A stretch of DNA of 64,000 nucleotides from JANNPJ01 sp965200525 (GTDB taxonomy: Bacteria > Actinomycetota > Actinomycetes > Actinomycetales > Kineosporiaceae): assembly GCA_965200525.1 (NCBI GenBank), contig OZ241368.1, positions 4,154,001-4,218,000 of the forward strand, given 5' to 3'. The position numbers and the translations under genes are program-made. Positions within the stretch are counted from its first letter, which is position 1, and the number at the start of each line of letters is the position of its first letter. A model generated the notes under the pieces. That model was not told the DNA's origin. It searched no databases and worked only from the letters and a program-made list of their open reading frames with translations. Below, piece after piece: positions 49,527 through 58,304 of this stretch.

Positions 49527-51374
49527 ATGGCACGAGAGCGGTCGATGGCACCTGCGATCGACGTCGTGTATCTGGTCGGTTCCCCCGAGGCCGGCTCCGG
49601 GGTCGCCCGGCTGCAGAAGGCGCTGAGCGATCAGGGAGTCCGAACCGCCGGCACGGTCCTGATCGATGACGCCGACCCGGGTCCGGCTCGCACCGGGCTG
49701 GCCGCGGCGCTCTCCGGCTCGGCCGGTGACCTCGACGGCCCCGCCGGCTCGTTGCCCTCGGTCGCCCTGCTCGACGCCGCCGTGACGGTCAACGCGCCGC
49801 CGCTAGGGGCCGTGCTCGACGATCCCCGGGTCCGGACGGCTGCACTGAGCGCTCCGGAGGACGGCGGCCAGGCCCACCTCGGCGTGCTCGTGGTGGCCGG
49901 TGCCGATCGGGCCGCCGCAGCCGCGCTCGCCCACGACCTGCCGGCCGGCGTCCCGGACCCACTGCTGGAACTCACCCGGGCCCTCACCGACTCCGGCGTC
50001 GACGTCCGGCCGGTCCCGATCGGTGGCTACGCCTGGGCCCGCACCGACCCGCGGACCACCACCGACCCGCGCGCGGTCGAGGCGGTCGACGAGCGCTACG
50101 TCCGGCTGCGCGAGGCGGCCCGCGGCGGCGACGGGTTCTACTCCACCTTCGTGCTGCGCCGGCTCTCCTGGCGACTGACCGGCCTGGCCGAGCGCACCGG
50201 CCTGACGCCGAACCAGGTGACCTTGATCTCGTTCGGCCTCGGCCTGATCGCCGCCGGTTGCCTGGCCGTCGGCAGCCGCCCGTGGTCCGTCGCCGGGGCC
50301 GTGCTCTTGCAGGTCTGCCTGGTCGTCGACTGCGTGGACGGCGAGCTGGCCCGCTACCGCCGCCGGTTCTCCCGGTTCGGGGCCTGGCTCGACGCCACCA
50401 CCGACCGAGTCAAGGAGTTCGCCACCATCGCCGCCCTGGCCATCGGGGCCGGCGTCGGCGGGCGCCCCGGTCAGGACCTGTGGTGGCTGGTCGCCGCCGC
50501 CCTCGCGGTCCAGACCTTCCGCAACCTGTTCGACCTCGGCTGGGCCATCCAGCGCACCGCCGACGGGCCGCCGGCCGCGCCGCCGGTCCGGTGGCTGGCG
50601 GCACCGCCCGGGCTGCGGCCGGCCGGCAGCCGCCCGGCCGGGCCGGGGGCGGCCAGCTGGGTGCGCCGGGTCGGGCACTTCCCGATCGGCGAACGCTTCC
50701 TGCTGATCTCGCTGGGCGCGGCGTTCTGGACGCCGCGCGCCACCCTGATCGTGTTGCTGGTGGCCGGCCTGCTGTCGGCCGGCTACATGATCGTCGCGTT
50801 CGTGGCCCGGAGCCGGGCCTCGGCCGCCTCCGGCCGCCGGGTGGCCGCGCTGGCCGACACCGGTCCGGTGCTCGGGGCACTCGTCCTGCGCCTGGGCCGC
50901 GAGCGGGCCGGGCGTCTGAGCGCCGTCCTGCCGGCCCTGTTCGCGCTGGTCGAGCTGGCCCTGATCTGGCTGCTCGCCCACGGCCTGGCCGGCGCTCGCG
51001 GTTCGGCCGCGGTGCTGCTGCTGGCGGCCACCGCGATCGCGCACTACCAGCAGGCCTACGGTGTCCGGGACGGCGACGTCGAGCCCGGCGAGCAACCCGC
51101 CCGGGGGCTGGTGATCGGCACCGACCTGCGGCTGGCGGCCCTGCTGGTGGCGGTCGTGCTGCCGGCCGCGCTGCTGTCCGGCAGCGCGGGTGACCGGTGG
51201 GCCACGGTGGCCACCTGGGGGCTGGCCGTGGTCGTCGCGCTGAGTTCGACCGTCCGCAGCCTGCGGGCGTGGACGGGTCCGGGCCGCCGGCCCGGGCCGA
51301 CGGGGGAGACCCCGGTGATCGCCGAGGGCACCTCGCCCACGGTGCTGCGGGAAGCGATCGGTGGAGTTCGATGA
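49527..51374 (+). CDS. CDP-alcohol phosphatidyltransferase with N-terminal extension
   Basis: 615 residues. The N-terminal roughly 190 residues look like a degenerate alpha/beta nucleotide-transferase domain ('DVVYLVGSPEAGSGVARLQKAL'). From about 215 onward it is membrane-embedded. The CDP-alcohol signature is full: 'DCVDGELARYRRRFSRFGAW' followed by 'LDATTDR' (D-x2-DG-x2-AR-x8-G-x3-D-x3-D). Several more helices follow to about 600. Such enzymes join a CDP-alcohol to an alcohol-phosphate acceptor, as in inositol-phosphate synthesis. Its stop overlaps the next start in ATGA. Confidence 0.85.
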   Translation: MARERSMAPAIDVVYLVGSPEAGSGVARLQKALSDQGVRTAGTVLIDDADPGPARTGLAAALSGSAGDLDGPAGSLPSVALLDAAVTVNAPPLGAVLDDPRVRTAALSAPEDGGQAHLGVLVVAGADRAAAAALAHDLPAGVPDPLLELTRALTDSGVDVRPVPIGGYAWARTDPRTTTDPRAVEAVDERYVRLREAARGGDGFYSTFVLRRLSWRLTGLAERTGLTPNQVTLISFGLGLIAAGCLAVGSRPWSVAGAVLLQVCLVVDCVDGELARYRRRFSRFGAWLDATTDRVKEFATIAALAIGAGVGGRPGQDLWWLVAAALAVQTFRNLFDLGWAIQRTADGPPAAPPVRWLAAPPGLRPAGSRPAGPGAASWVRRVGHFPIGERFLLISLGAAFWTPRATLIVLLVAGLLSAGYMIVAFVARSRASAASGRRVAALADTGPVLGALVLRLGRERAGRLSAVLPALFALVELALIWLLAHGLAGARGSAAVLLLAATAIAHYQQAYGVRDGDVEPGEQPARGLVIGTDLRLAALLVAVVLPAALLSGSAGDRWATVATWGLAVVVALSSTVRSLRAWTGPGRRPGPTGETPVIAEGTSPTVLREAIGGVR

Positions 51375-52210
51375 GTGGTCCGACGATCGAGGAGCTGCGT
51401 ACGGTCACGCAGCCCGAGCAGGTGCGCACCCGCGCCGCGGCCGAGCACTGGGTGGCCCACGTCTACCTGCGGCAGATCTCGCCCTACCTGACCCGCCCCT
51501 TGCTGGCCGCCGGCTTCTCGGCCAACGCGGTCACCTGGCTGATGATCGCCGCCGCCGCGGCGGCCGCTGTTGCCACCACCTGGATCGGCCTGGCCGGGGC
51601 GGTGCTGGCCGCGGTGCTGGTCCAGCTGCAGATGCTGCTCGACTGCTCGGACGGCGAGGTGGCCCGCTGGCGGCGTACGTCCTCCCCGGTCGGGGTCTAC
51701 CTGGACCGGGTCGGTCACTACGTGGCCGAGTGCGGCATCGCGCTGGCGATCGGGATCCGGGTGGCCCGCTCCGGTGGTCTGCACGGCGCGCCGGCCGTCG
51801 TCACCGACGGCTCGGGGGCCTGGGCCCACCTGCTGGCCGCGCTGACCGACCCCGCGCTTTTCCTCGGCGCCCTGCTGGCTCTGCTGGTGGCCCTGAACAA
51901 GGTGGAGAATGACCTCGTGCACGTGTCCAGAGGCCAGGCCGGCATGGTCGCGATGAAGGACGCCGAGCAGGTTCGGGTGCCTTCGGCGGGCCTGGTCCGC
52001 AGCCTGCGCCGGCTGGCCCGGGTGCTGCCTTTCCACCGGGTCTTCCACTCGGTCGAGCTCTCGCTGCTGGTGCTGGTGGCCGCGGTGGTCGACGCCGTCG
52101 GCGGCACCTCCGGGGCGACCCAGGTGTTGCTGGTGGGGTTGGTGCTGGCGGTCGCCGTCACCGTGGTCGGGCACCTGATCGCCGTGCTGTCGTCGGCGCG
52201 GCTGCGATGA
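51371..52210 (+). CDS. Second CDP-alcohol phosphatidyltransferase family protein, altered motif
   Basis: 279 residues with about six membrane helices. The signature reads 'DCSDGEVARWRRTSSPVG' then 'VYLDRVGHYV': all but the final Asp of the CDP-alcohol motif is retained, and that last position is His. The last Asp is normally the catalytic base, so the protein is either a different chemistry or an inactive partner of the preceding enzyme. Start ATG overlaps that gene's stop (ATGA), and its own stop overlaps the GT2 start, so the three are translated together. Confidence 0.85.
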   Translation: MSGPTIEELRTVTQPEQVRTRAAAEHWVAHVYLRQISPYLTRPLLAAGFSANAVTWLMIAAAAAAAVATTWIGLAGAVLAAVLVQLQMLLDCSDGEVARWRRTSSPVGVYLDRVGHYVAECGIALAIGIRVARSGGLHGAPAVVTDGSGAWAHLLAALTDPALFLGALLALLVALNKVENDLVHVSRGQAGMVAMKDAEQVRVPSAGLVRSLRRLARVLPFHRVFHSVELSLLVLVAAVVDAVGGTSGATQVLLVGLVLAVAVTVVGHLIAVLSSARLR

Positions 52211-53112
52211 CCGGCCCCGAGCTGGCTCGCACCGATGCGGCCGCGACCACGCTGAGCCGCTTCGGCGTGGTCGTGCTGACCCAGGGCAAGCGCCCCGACG
52301 ACCTCACCCGGGCCCTGGAGTCACTGCTGGCCCAGGAGGACGTGATCTGCGACATCGTGGTGATCGGCAACGGCTGGGAGCCCACCGGCCTGCCCGCCGG
52401 CATCCGCGGGGTCGGCCTGCCCGAGAACCTCGGCATCCCGGCCGGCCGTAACGCCGGCGTCCCCTACGTCCAGGGCGAGCTGCTGTTCTTCCTGGACGAC
52501 GACGCCTCGCTGCCCACCCCGGGCGTGCTGCACGAGGTGGCCGGCCGGTTCGCCGCCGATCCCGGCCTGGGGCTGCTCCAGCCCCGGGTCGCCGATCCCC
52601 AGGGACTGCCCTCGCCCCGGCGCTGGACCCCCCGGCTGCGGGTCGGCGACCCGGAGCGCAGCAGCGACGTCACCGCGGTCTGGGAAGGCGGCGTGGCCCT
52701 GCGCCGAGAGGTGTTCGACGCCGCTCACGGCTGGCCGGGCGAATTCTTCTACGCCCACGAGGGCATCGAGCTGGCCTGGCGGGTCTGGGACGCCGGCTAC
52801 CGGGTGCGCTACGACGGTGACATCGTGGTCAACCACCCGGTGATCGCCCCCACCCGGCACAGCGTGTTCCACCGGTTCTCGGCCCGCAACCGGGTCTGGC
52901 TGGCCCGGCGCAACCTGCCGTTCCCGATCGGCGCGATCTACGTGAGCGTCTGGTTCTTGATCTCCGCGCTGCGACTGCGCAAGACCGCCGACGCCAAGGA
53001 GATGCTGCACGGCTACTGGGACGGCGTCACCGCCGAGTGCGGGCCCCGGCACCGGGTGCGCTGGCGGACGGTCTGGCGGATGACCCGGGCCGGCCGGCCA
53101 CCCGTGGTCTGA
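52207..53112 (+). CDS. Glycosyltransferase family 2
   Basis: 301 residues. GT-A fold with 'FGVVVLTQGKRPDDLTRALESL', 'LPENLGIPAGRNAGVPYV', the metal motif 'FFLDDDASLP', 'VWEGGVALRREVF' and 'EGIELAWRVWDAGY'. Rhamnosyl or other hexosyl transfer is possible; the sugar cannot be told. Ends with a basic, possibly membrane-surface helix. Third gene of the overlapping CDP-alcohol set, probably glycosylating the same polymer or lipid. Confidence 0.88.
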   Translation: MTGPELARTDAAATTLSRFGVVVLTQGKRPDDLTRALESLLAQEDVICDIVVIGNGWEPTGLPAGIRGVGLPENLGIPAGRNAGVPYVQGELLFFLDDDASLPTPGVLHEVAGRFAADPGLGLLQPRVADPQGLPSPRRWTPRLRVGDPERSSDVTAVWEGGVALRREVFDAAHGWPGEFFYAHEGIELAWRVWDAGYRVRYDGDIVVNHPVIAPTRHSVFHRFSARNRVWLARRNLPFPIGAIYVSVWFLISALRLRKTADAKEMLHGYWDGVTAECGPRHRVRWRTVWRMTRAGRPPVV

Positions 53113-53208
53113 CCTGCGCCTTTTGTCTGACCCGGTCGAGCCGGCCGGTCGGCGAGCCGTGATCGCCGTTCTTCCGGCGGAAACGAGCGGTGGCTAGCGT
53201 TCGGGCCC

Positions 53209-55065
53209 ATGAGCAGGGACTGGACCGGTCACGTGATCGTCTGTGGTCTGCACGGCGAGGGCCTGCGCACCATCGAGCAGTTGCACCTGGCCGGCGTCCA
53301 GGTGGTGGTGATCGACGACCGCCCGGACACCCGGCTGGTCCGGACCGTGCAGAACTGGGGCGTGCTGCACCTGGAGCTCGACTCCCGGCTGACCGAGACC
53401 CTGACCGAGGCCGGCCTGGCCGGAGCGGTGGCCCTGATCGGGGTCGAGTCCGACGACCTGCACACCCTCGAGACCGCCCTGCTGGCCCGTGAGCTGCGCC
53501 CGGAGCTGCGGGTCGTGGTCCAGATGCGCAACCCGGCGGTCGGCCGGGCGGTGGCCGGCTCCGGGGTGGCCGTGCTCGACGTCGCCCGGCTGTCCGCGCC
53601 GTCACTGGTCGAGGCCTGCCTGCAGACCGGCTCGCACGACGTCGAGATCAGCGGGGTCCGGTTCGTGGCCGTGACCGCCGTGGCCACCGGCCGGGGCAGC
53701 ATGCGGGCCCTCTACGGCGACCTGGCCCCGGTCGCGGTCAAACCGGCCGGCGACGACGTGATCGTCTGCCCCGGTCGCGACGTCCGGGTCCGACCCGGAG
53801 ACCTGGTGACCGTGCTCGGGACCGTCGCGCAGCTGCGTCAGGCCCAGGTGCTGCCGCCGGAGAAGGTGCCCGAGGTCCTGGTCGGCGCCCGGTACGGCGG
53901 GGTCCGGTCGCTGGACGACGACGAGGACGACAAGCCGACGCGGCTGGGCCTGCTCGGCTGGTCGCGGAACCTGGTCCGCTCCCTGCTGGCCGCGGCCGAC
54001 CGGCGGATCCGGATCGTGCTGATCCTGCTCTTCGTGCTGGTGATCGCCTCGACCCTCGTTCTGCACTACGGGTATCACGAGGACGGCGGCGACGGCATGA
54101 GCCTGCTCGACGGGCTCTACTTCACCATCGAGACGATCGGCACGGTCGGCTACGGCGACTTCTACTTCCGCGACCAGGAGACGATCCTGCGGCTCTACGC
54201 CATCGGCCTGATGATCGTCGGCGCGATCATGGCCACCGCCTTCTTCGCCCTGCTGACCAATGTGCTGGTGTCGCAGCAGATCGAGGAGTCGCTGGGCCGG
54301 CTGCGGGTGACCCGGCTGTCCGGCCACGTCGTCGTCGTCGGGCTCGGCTCGATCGGGATCCGGGTGGTCGAGCTGCTGGTCCGGCAGGGCTCGCAGGTGG
54401 TCGTGGTCGAACCCGACGCGAACAACCGCTACCTGGCCCAGGCCCGCGCCCTCGGCGTCCCGGTGGTCGACGGTGACGCCACCCAGGTCGAGGTGCTCGA
54501 CTCGGTGCACCTCTCCCACGCCAAGGCGGTCGCGGTGCTGACCAGCGACGACCTGGTCAACATCGAGACCGGGTTGGCGGTGCGTGACCTGCTCGCCCGG
54601 GACGTCGGCCGGGGGCTCGCCGGCCCCGTCCCCGCGCGCGAGATTCCCCTGGTGATGAGGCTGTTCGACAACCGGATGGCCAGATCCCTGCAGAGCAGCT
54701 TCGGCTTCAGCTCGGTCCGCTCGAGCGCGGCGCTGGCCGCGCCCTGGTTCGTCGGGGCCGCCCTGGGGCTGGACGTGCTCGGCACCTTCTACGTCTCCGA
54801 CACCCCGCTGCTGGTGGCCAGCCTGAAGATCAGCGCCGGGGGCGGCCTGGACGGGTTGGCCATGCTCGAACTGGCCGCCCGGACCCGGGTGGTGGCCCTG
54901 TCCCGGGCCGGTGACGCCTGGGGTGCGGCCGGCGGTCTGGAATACCCACCGAGGCGGGACACTCGGTTCTCCGCCGGGGACGTCGCCTACCTGGTCGGGC
55001 CCTACGAGGAACTGCTCCAGGTACTGCGCAGCAACGTCCGCGAACGGGCCGCCGGGCCGACCTGA
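53209..55065 (+). CDS. Ion channel with RCK/TrkA-N domains on both sides of the pore
   Basis: 618 residues. An N-terminal Rossmann-like RCK domain (about 1-230, 'GHVIVCGLHGEGLRTIEQL') precedes two membrane helices (about 268-290 and 330-360) and a pore loop with 'TIETIGTVGYGDF', the K+-selectivity filter. A second NAD-binding TrkA-N/RCK domain ('GHVVVVGLGSIGIRVVELL', 'VEPDANNRYLAQA') plus TrkA-C-like end completes it. It thus looks like a ligand- or NAD-gated potassium channel. The ATG start is at 53209 and it is followed by a strong terminator. Confidence 0.88.
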   Translation: MSRDWTGHVIVCGLHGEGLRTIEQLHLAGVQVVVIDDRPDTRLVRTVQNWGVLHLELDSRLTETLTEAGLAGAVALIGVESDDLHTLETALLARELRPELRVVVQMRNPAVGRAVAGSGVAVLDVARLSAPSLVEACLQTGSHDVEISGVRFVAVTAVATGRGSMRALYGDLAPVAVKPAGDDVIVCPGRDVRVRPGDLVTVLGTVAQLRQAQVLPPEKVPEVLVGARYGGVRSLDDDEDDKPTRLGLLGWSRNLVRSLLAAADRRIRIVLILLFVLVIASTLVLHYGYHEDGGDGMSLLDGLYFTIETIGTVGYGDFYFRDQETILRLYAIGLMIVGAIMATAFFALLTNVLVSQQIEESLGRLRVTRLSGHVVVVGLGSIGIRVVELLVRQGSQVVVVEPDANNRYLAQARALGVPVVDGDATQVEVLDSVHLSHAKAVAVLTSDDLVNIETGLAVRDLLARDVGRGLAGPVPAREIPLVMRLFDNRMARSLQSSFGFSSVRSSAALAAPWFVGAALGLDVLGTFYVSDTPLLVASLKISAGGGLDGLAMLELAARTRVVALSRAGDAWGAAGGLEYPPRRDTRFSAGDVAYLVGPYEELLQVLRSNVRERAAGPT

Positions 55066-55099
55066 CCGCCCCGCGCCCCACCGGATCAGTGGTGAGCTT

Positions 55100-55134
55100 G
55101 AAGACTTCGTCGGGTCCGGGCCGACGGAGTCTTC
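55100..55134. terminator. Strong hairpin after the channel gene
   Basis: A 14-bp stem GAAGACTTCGTCGG / CCGACGGAGTCTTC with one T-G pair and a 7-nt loop, 34 bp past the stop codon at 55065. It separates the channel from the next gene at 55198. Confidence 0.8.
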
Positions 55135-55197
55135 GTGATCAGGCGAGTGCAGGGCGGGCCGGCGGGTGCGATCTGGTCGCCCGGGTAGGTTCGGGGG

Positions 55198-57273
55198 GTG
55201 GCCAACCGTCTCGCGAATGCGACCAGCCCGTACCTGCTGCAGCACCAGGACAACCCGGTCGACTGGCAGCAGTGGGGCGACGAGGCGTTCGCCGAGGCCA
55301 GGCAGCGCGACGTCCCGGTGCTGTTGTCGGTCGGGTACGCGGCCTGCCACTGGTGTCACGTGATGGCCCACGAGTCGTTCGAGGACGCCGAGACCGCGGC
55401 CGAGATGAACGCCGGCTTCGTGAACGTCAAGGTCGACCGGGAGGAGCGTCCGGACGTCGACGCCGTCTACATGTCGGCCACCCAGGCCCTCACCGGGCAG
55501 GGCGGCTGGCCGATGACGGTCTTCCTCACCCCCGAGGGCCGGCCGTTCTACGCGGGCACCTACTTCCCGCCCGGCCCCCGGCACGGGATGCCGTCGTTCC
55601 GGCAGGTGCTGACCGCGATCAGCGACACCTGGCGGGAGCGGCGGGACGACGTCGAGACCGCCGGGGCCCGGATCACCGAGGCGCTGGCCGAGTCGACGTT
55701 CCCGGTCGGGGCCCGGCCACCGGACGCCGCCGGGCTGGCCGAGGCGGTCCGGGTGCTGGCCGGGGCCGAGGACCGGACCCACGGCGGGTTCGGCGGGGCA
55801 CCCAAGTTTCCGCCGTCCATGGTGCTGGAGTTCCTGCTGCGCCACTCGGCTGCGAACCCGCTCGACCCGGCTGACGGACCGGCCGGCGACGTCGCGCTCG
55901 GCGTGGCCGCCCGGACCCTGACCGCGATGGCCCGCAGCGGGATGTACGACCAGGTCGCCGGGGGCTTCGCCCGGTACAGCGTCGACCGGGCCTGGGTCGT
56001 GCCGCACTTCGAGAAGATGCTGTACGACAACGCCCAGCTGGCCCGGGTCTACCTGCACTGGTGGCGGCTGACCGGCACACCGACCGGAGCCCGGATCGCG
56101 CTGGAGACCTGCGACTGGATGCTGGCCGCGCTGGGCACCGAGCAGGGCGGGCTTGCCTCCTCCCTGGACGCCGACACCCCGGTGGCCGGTTCGGCCGGGT
56201 CCGGCGTCGAGGGGCTGACCTACGTCTGGACGCCGGCCGAGCTGATCGAGGTGCTCGGGCCGCAGGACGGCGCGTGGGCGGCCCGGCTGCTCCAGGTCAC
56301 CGAGGGCGGCACGTTCGAGCACGGGAGCTCCACCCTGCAGTTGGCCCGCGACGTCTGGGCCGGCGACGAGGCCGATCGCTGGCTCGCGATCCGCGGCCGG
56401 CTGGCGGCGGCGCGCTCGCGGCGGCCCCAGCCGGGCCGCGACGACAAGGTGGTCGCGGCCTGGAACGGCCTGGCCGTGGCCGCCCTGGCCGAGACCGGCG
56501 CCCTGCTGGCCCGGCCCGACCTGATCACGGCGGCCGAACGGATCGCCGGCCTGCTGCTCGACGTCCACCAGGTCGACGGCCGGCTGGGCCGGGTCAGCCG
56601 GGACGGCCTGGTGGGAGCGCCGGCCGGCGTGCTGGAGGACTACGGCGACCTGGCCGAGGGGCTGCTGGCCCTGCACTGCGTCACCGGCGCGGCCCGTTGG
56701 CTGACCGCGGCCGGGCAGTTGCTCGACGTGGTGCTGGCCGAGTTCATCGGGCCCGGCGGGGTGTTCGACACGCCGACCGGGGCCAAGGACGTGGCGTTGG
56801 CCGCGGTCCGCCGGCCCAGTGACCCGACCGACAACGCCTACCCCTCCGGAGCCTCGGCGGCGGCCGGTGCCCTGCTCGGCTACGCCGCTCTGACCGGGTC
56901 CGACGCCCACCGCTCAGCCGCCGAGACTGCTCTCGGTGCGGCCGGCGCGGTGTCGCCGCGGGCCCCGCAGGCCTTCGGCTGGGCCCTGGCCGTGGCCCAG
57001 GCCCGGCTGGACGGCCCCCGGGAGGTGGCGGTGGTGGGCCCGGACGGAGATCCGGGCCGGGCCCGGCTGCACGAGGTCGCGCTGGCCTCGACCGCCCCGG
57101 GGCTGGTGATCAGCGCGGGCGCCCCGGACGCCGGCGACGTTCCGCTGCTGGCCGGCCGGCCGCTGCTCGAGGGCCGGGCCGCGGCCTACGTCTGCCGCAA
57201 CTTCGCCTGCCGGTTGCCCACCACGGATCCCGGCGAACTGGCGGCTCAGCTCACGGCGGCGGCTCCGGCCTGA
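55198..57273 (+). CDS. DUF255/YyaL-type thioredoxin-fold protein
   Basis: 691 residues. The first roughly 170 residues are a thioredoxin-like DUF255 domain with 'NATSPYLLQHQDNPVDWQQW', 'CHWCHVMAHESFED' (a CxxC pair) and 'GQGGWPMTVFLTPEG'. The rest is a (alpha/alpha)6 barrel-like region related to N-acylglucosamine epimerases ('PHFEKMLYDNAQL', 'DDKVVAAWNGLAVAAL'). Members are widespread and poorly understood. GTG start at 55198. Confidence 0.92.
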   Translation: MANRLANATSPYLLQHQDNPVDWQQWGDEAFAEARQRDVPVLLSVGYAACHWCHVMAHESFEDAETAAEMNAGFVNVKVDREERPDVDAVYMSATQALTGQGGWPMTVFLTPEGRPFYAGTYFPPGPRHGMPSFRQVLTAISDTWRERRDDVETAGARITEALAESTFPVGARPPDAAGLAEAVRVLAGAEDRTHGGFGGAPKFPPSMVLEFLLRHSAANPLDPADGPAGDVALGVAARTLTAMARSGMYDQVAGGFARYSVDRAWVVPHFEKMLYDNAQLARVYLHWWRLTGTPTGARIALETCDWMLAALGTEQGGLASSLDADTPVAGSAGSGVEGLTYVWTPAELIEVLGPQDGAWAARLLQVTEGGTFEHGSSTLQLARDVWAGDEADRWLAIRGRLAAARSRRPQPGRDDKVVAAWNGLAVAALAETGALLARPDLITAAERIAGLLLDVHQVDGRLGRVSRDGLVGAPAGVLEDYGDLAEGLLALHCVTGAARWLTAAGQLLDVVLAEFIGPGGVFDTPTGAKDVALAAVRRPSDPTDNAYPSGASAAAGALLGYAALTGSDAHRSAAETALGAAGAVSPRAPQAFGWALAVAQARLDGPREVAVVGPDGDPGRARLHEVALASTAPGLVISAGAPDAGDVPLLAGRPLLEGRAAAYVCRNFACRLPTTDPGELAAQLTAAAPA

Positions 57274-57316
57274 GGCCGGATCGGCCCGTACCTGAACCAC
57301 CGCCGATCACCGTCGA

Positions 57317-57592
57317 TCAGCGCAGGTCGACCAGGTCGATCCCGTCGGCGCGGTCGGGCTCGCGGCCGTGCAGGGCGTTCCAGGCGGGCAGGCTGAACAG
57401 CAACGCCGGGCCGCCCGGGTGGCGTGCGTCCCGGACGGCGACCCGGTCGCCCGAGTCGCTGGCGGCGATCAGGGTGGCCAGTTCCAGGCGAGCGTCCACT
57501 CCGTCCTCGGAGGTGCCGGTGAACCAGGCCGGGGTGGTCGAGGCGGAAACCACGCTGAGGCCGCCGACGTCCGTTCGCTGAGTGGTGGTCAT
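57317..57592 (-). CDS. DUF397 domain protein
   Basis: 91 residues. The C-terminal half 'DRVAVRDARHPGGPALLFSLPAWNALH' matches DUF397, in which 'VAVRDS' and 'aW' are conserved. DUF397 genes usually sit beside a Scr1/XRE-type HTH gene and are antitoxin- or regulator-like. Here no HTH is adjacent. It is transcribed away from the conserved gene at 57679 across a promoter that holds a palindrome. Confidence 0.75.
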   Translation of the reverse strand: MTTTQRTDVGGLSVVSASTTPAWFTGTSEDGVDARLELATLIAASDSGDRVAVRDARHPGGPALLFSLPAWNALHGREPDRADGIDLVDLR

Positions 57593-57664
57593 AACACCCA
57601 GAGTAGCGGCGCACCACCCTGGCGTAACAGGTCACGCATGAGCTTGCCCTGCTCTTGTAAGTGA

Positions 57665-57678
57665 GTAATCATGATTAC
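57665..57678. promoter_or_regulatory. Perfect 14-bp palindrome before the gene at 57679
   Basis: GTAATCATGATTAC directly abuts the ATG at 57679. A GAGTAATCATGATT sequence is shared exactly with the site ahead of the MoxR operon (32132-32145). Both sites also have a TTGTAA/TGTTA-like string on the same side. A candidate binding site of one regulator. Confidence 0.5.
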
Positions 57679-58287
57679 ATGAGTAGCGACGAGAGCACCG
57701 AAACCGAGGTCCCGACCGTTTCCGGGGCCAACACCGCCGTCGCGGCCTGGTTCGGCGAGCGACTGCCGGCCGAGTGGACGGCAACCGCCCCCAGCATCAC
57801 GGTCGACCGCGAGGAGATCATCGTGATTCTCTCGGTGCCGGCTCCCGAGACGCCGGCCGCCCCGGCGGCCGAACCCGGCAGCCCCGAGGCCGACACCCCC
57901 ACCGATGACGCCACCCAGGCGGCCCGGGCCGAGGCTGTCGCCGGTCGGATCGCCCGGTTCCGGGAGGAGACCCGCGGTCACCGGATGGCGATCGCCCGCG
58001 AGGCCGAACACCGGTTCGGCCGCAAGGTGGCCTGGGGAGTGGAGTCCGGCGGCACCGAGCAGGTGTTCACCAGCCTGGCCATCCCGGTGATGACCCGGCT
58101 GCGGCAGTCCGAGCGGCTGGTGCTCGACACCCTGGTCGAGGCGGGCGTGGCTCGCTCGCGCGCCCACGGCCTGGCCTGGTGCGTGCGCCTGGTCGGCGAC
58201 AACGCCGCCACCTGGCTGACCGAACTGCGCTCGGCCATGGCCGAGGTCGAGAAGGTCCGCGACTCCGGCCCGACGCCCTCCAAGTAA
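57679..58287 (+). CDS. Conserved actinobacterial protein of unknown function
   Basis: 202 residues. It opens 'TAVAAWFGERLPAEW' and 'ITVDREEIIVIL', has an Ala/Pro/Glu-rich insert (about 55-80), then 'RIARFREETRGHRMAIAREAEHRFGRKVAWG' and 'PVMTRLRQSERLVLDTLVEAGVARSRAHGLAWCVRLVG'. The latter segment looks like a ribbon-helix-helix/helical pair and is the typical conserved core of this family. ATG at 57679 chosen; a GTG at 57661 lies within the palindrome region. Possibly DNA-binding, and perhaps recognises the adjoining palindrome, which is inference. Confidence 0.75.
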   Translation: MSSDESTETEVPTVSGANTAVAAWFGERLPAEWTATAPSITVDREEIIVILSVPAPETPAAPAAEPGSPEADTPTDDATQAARAEAVAGRIARFREETRGHRMAIAREAEHRFGRKVAWGVESGGTEQVFTSLAIPVMTRLRQSERLVLDTLVEAGVARSRAHGLAWCVRLVGDNAATWLTELRSAMAEVEKVRDSGPTPSK

Positions 58288-58304
58288 GGGCGGTACGGCT
58301 CGGC

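Noticed and set aside
53602..56910. Very long minus-strand open frame (over 1,000 codons)
   Set aside because: It is antisense to the channel and DUF255 genes, is Gly/Arg/Pro/Gln-rich low-complexity, has no domain and spans a terminator. A GC-skew artefact.
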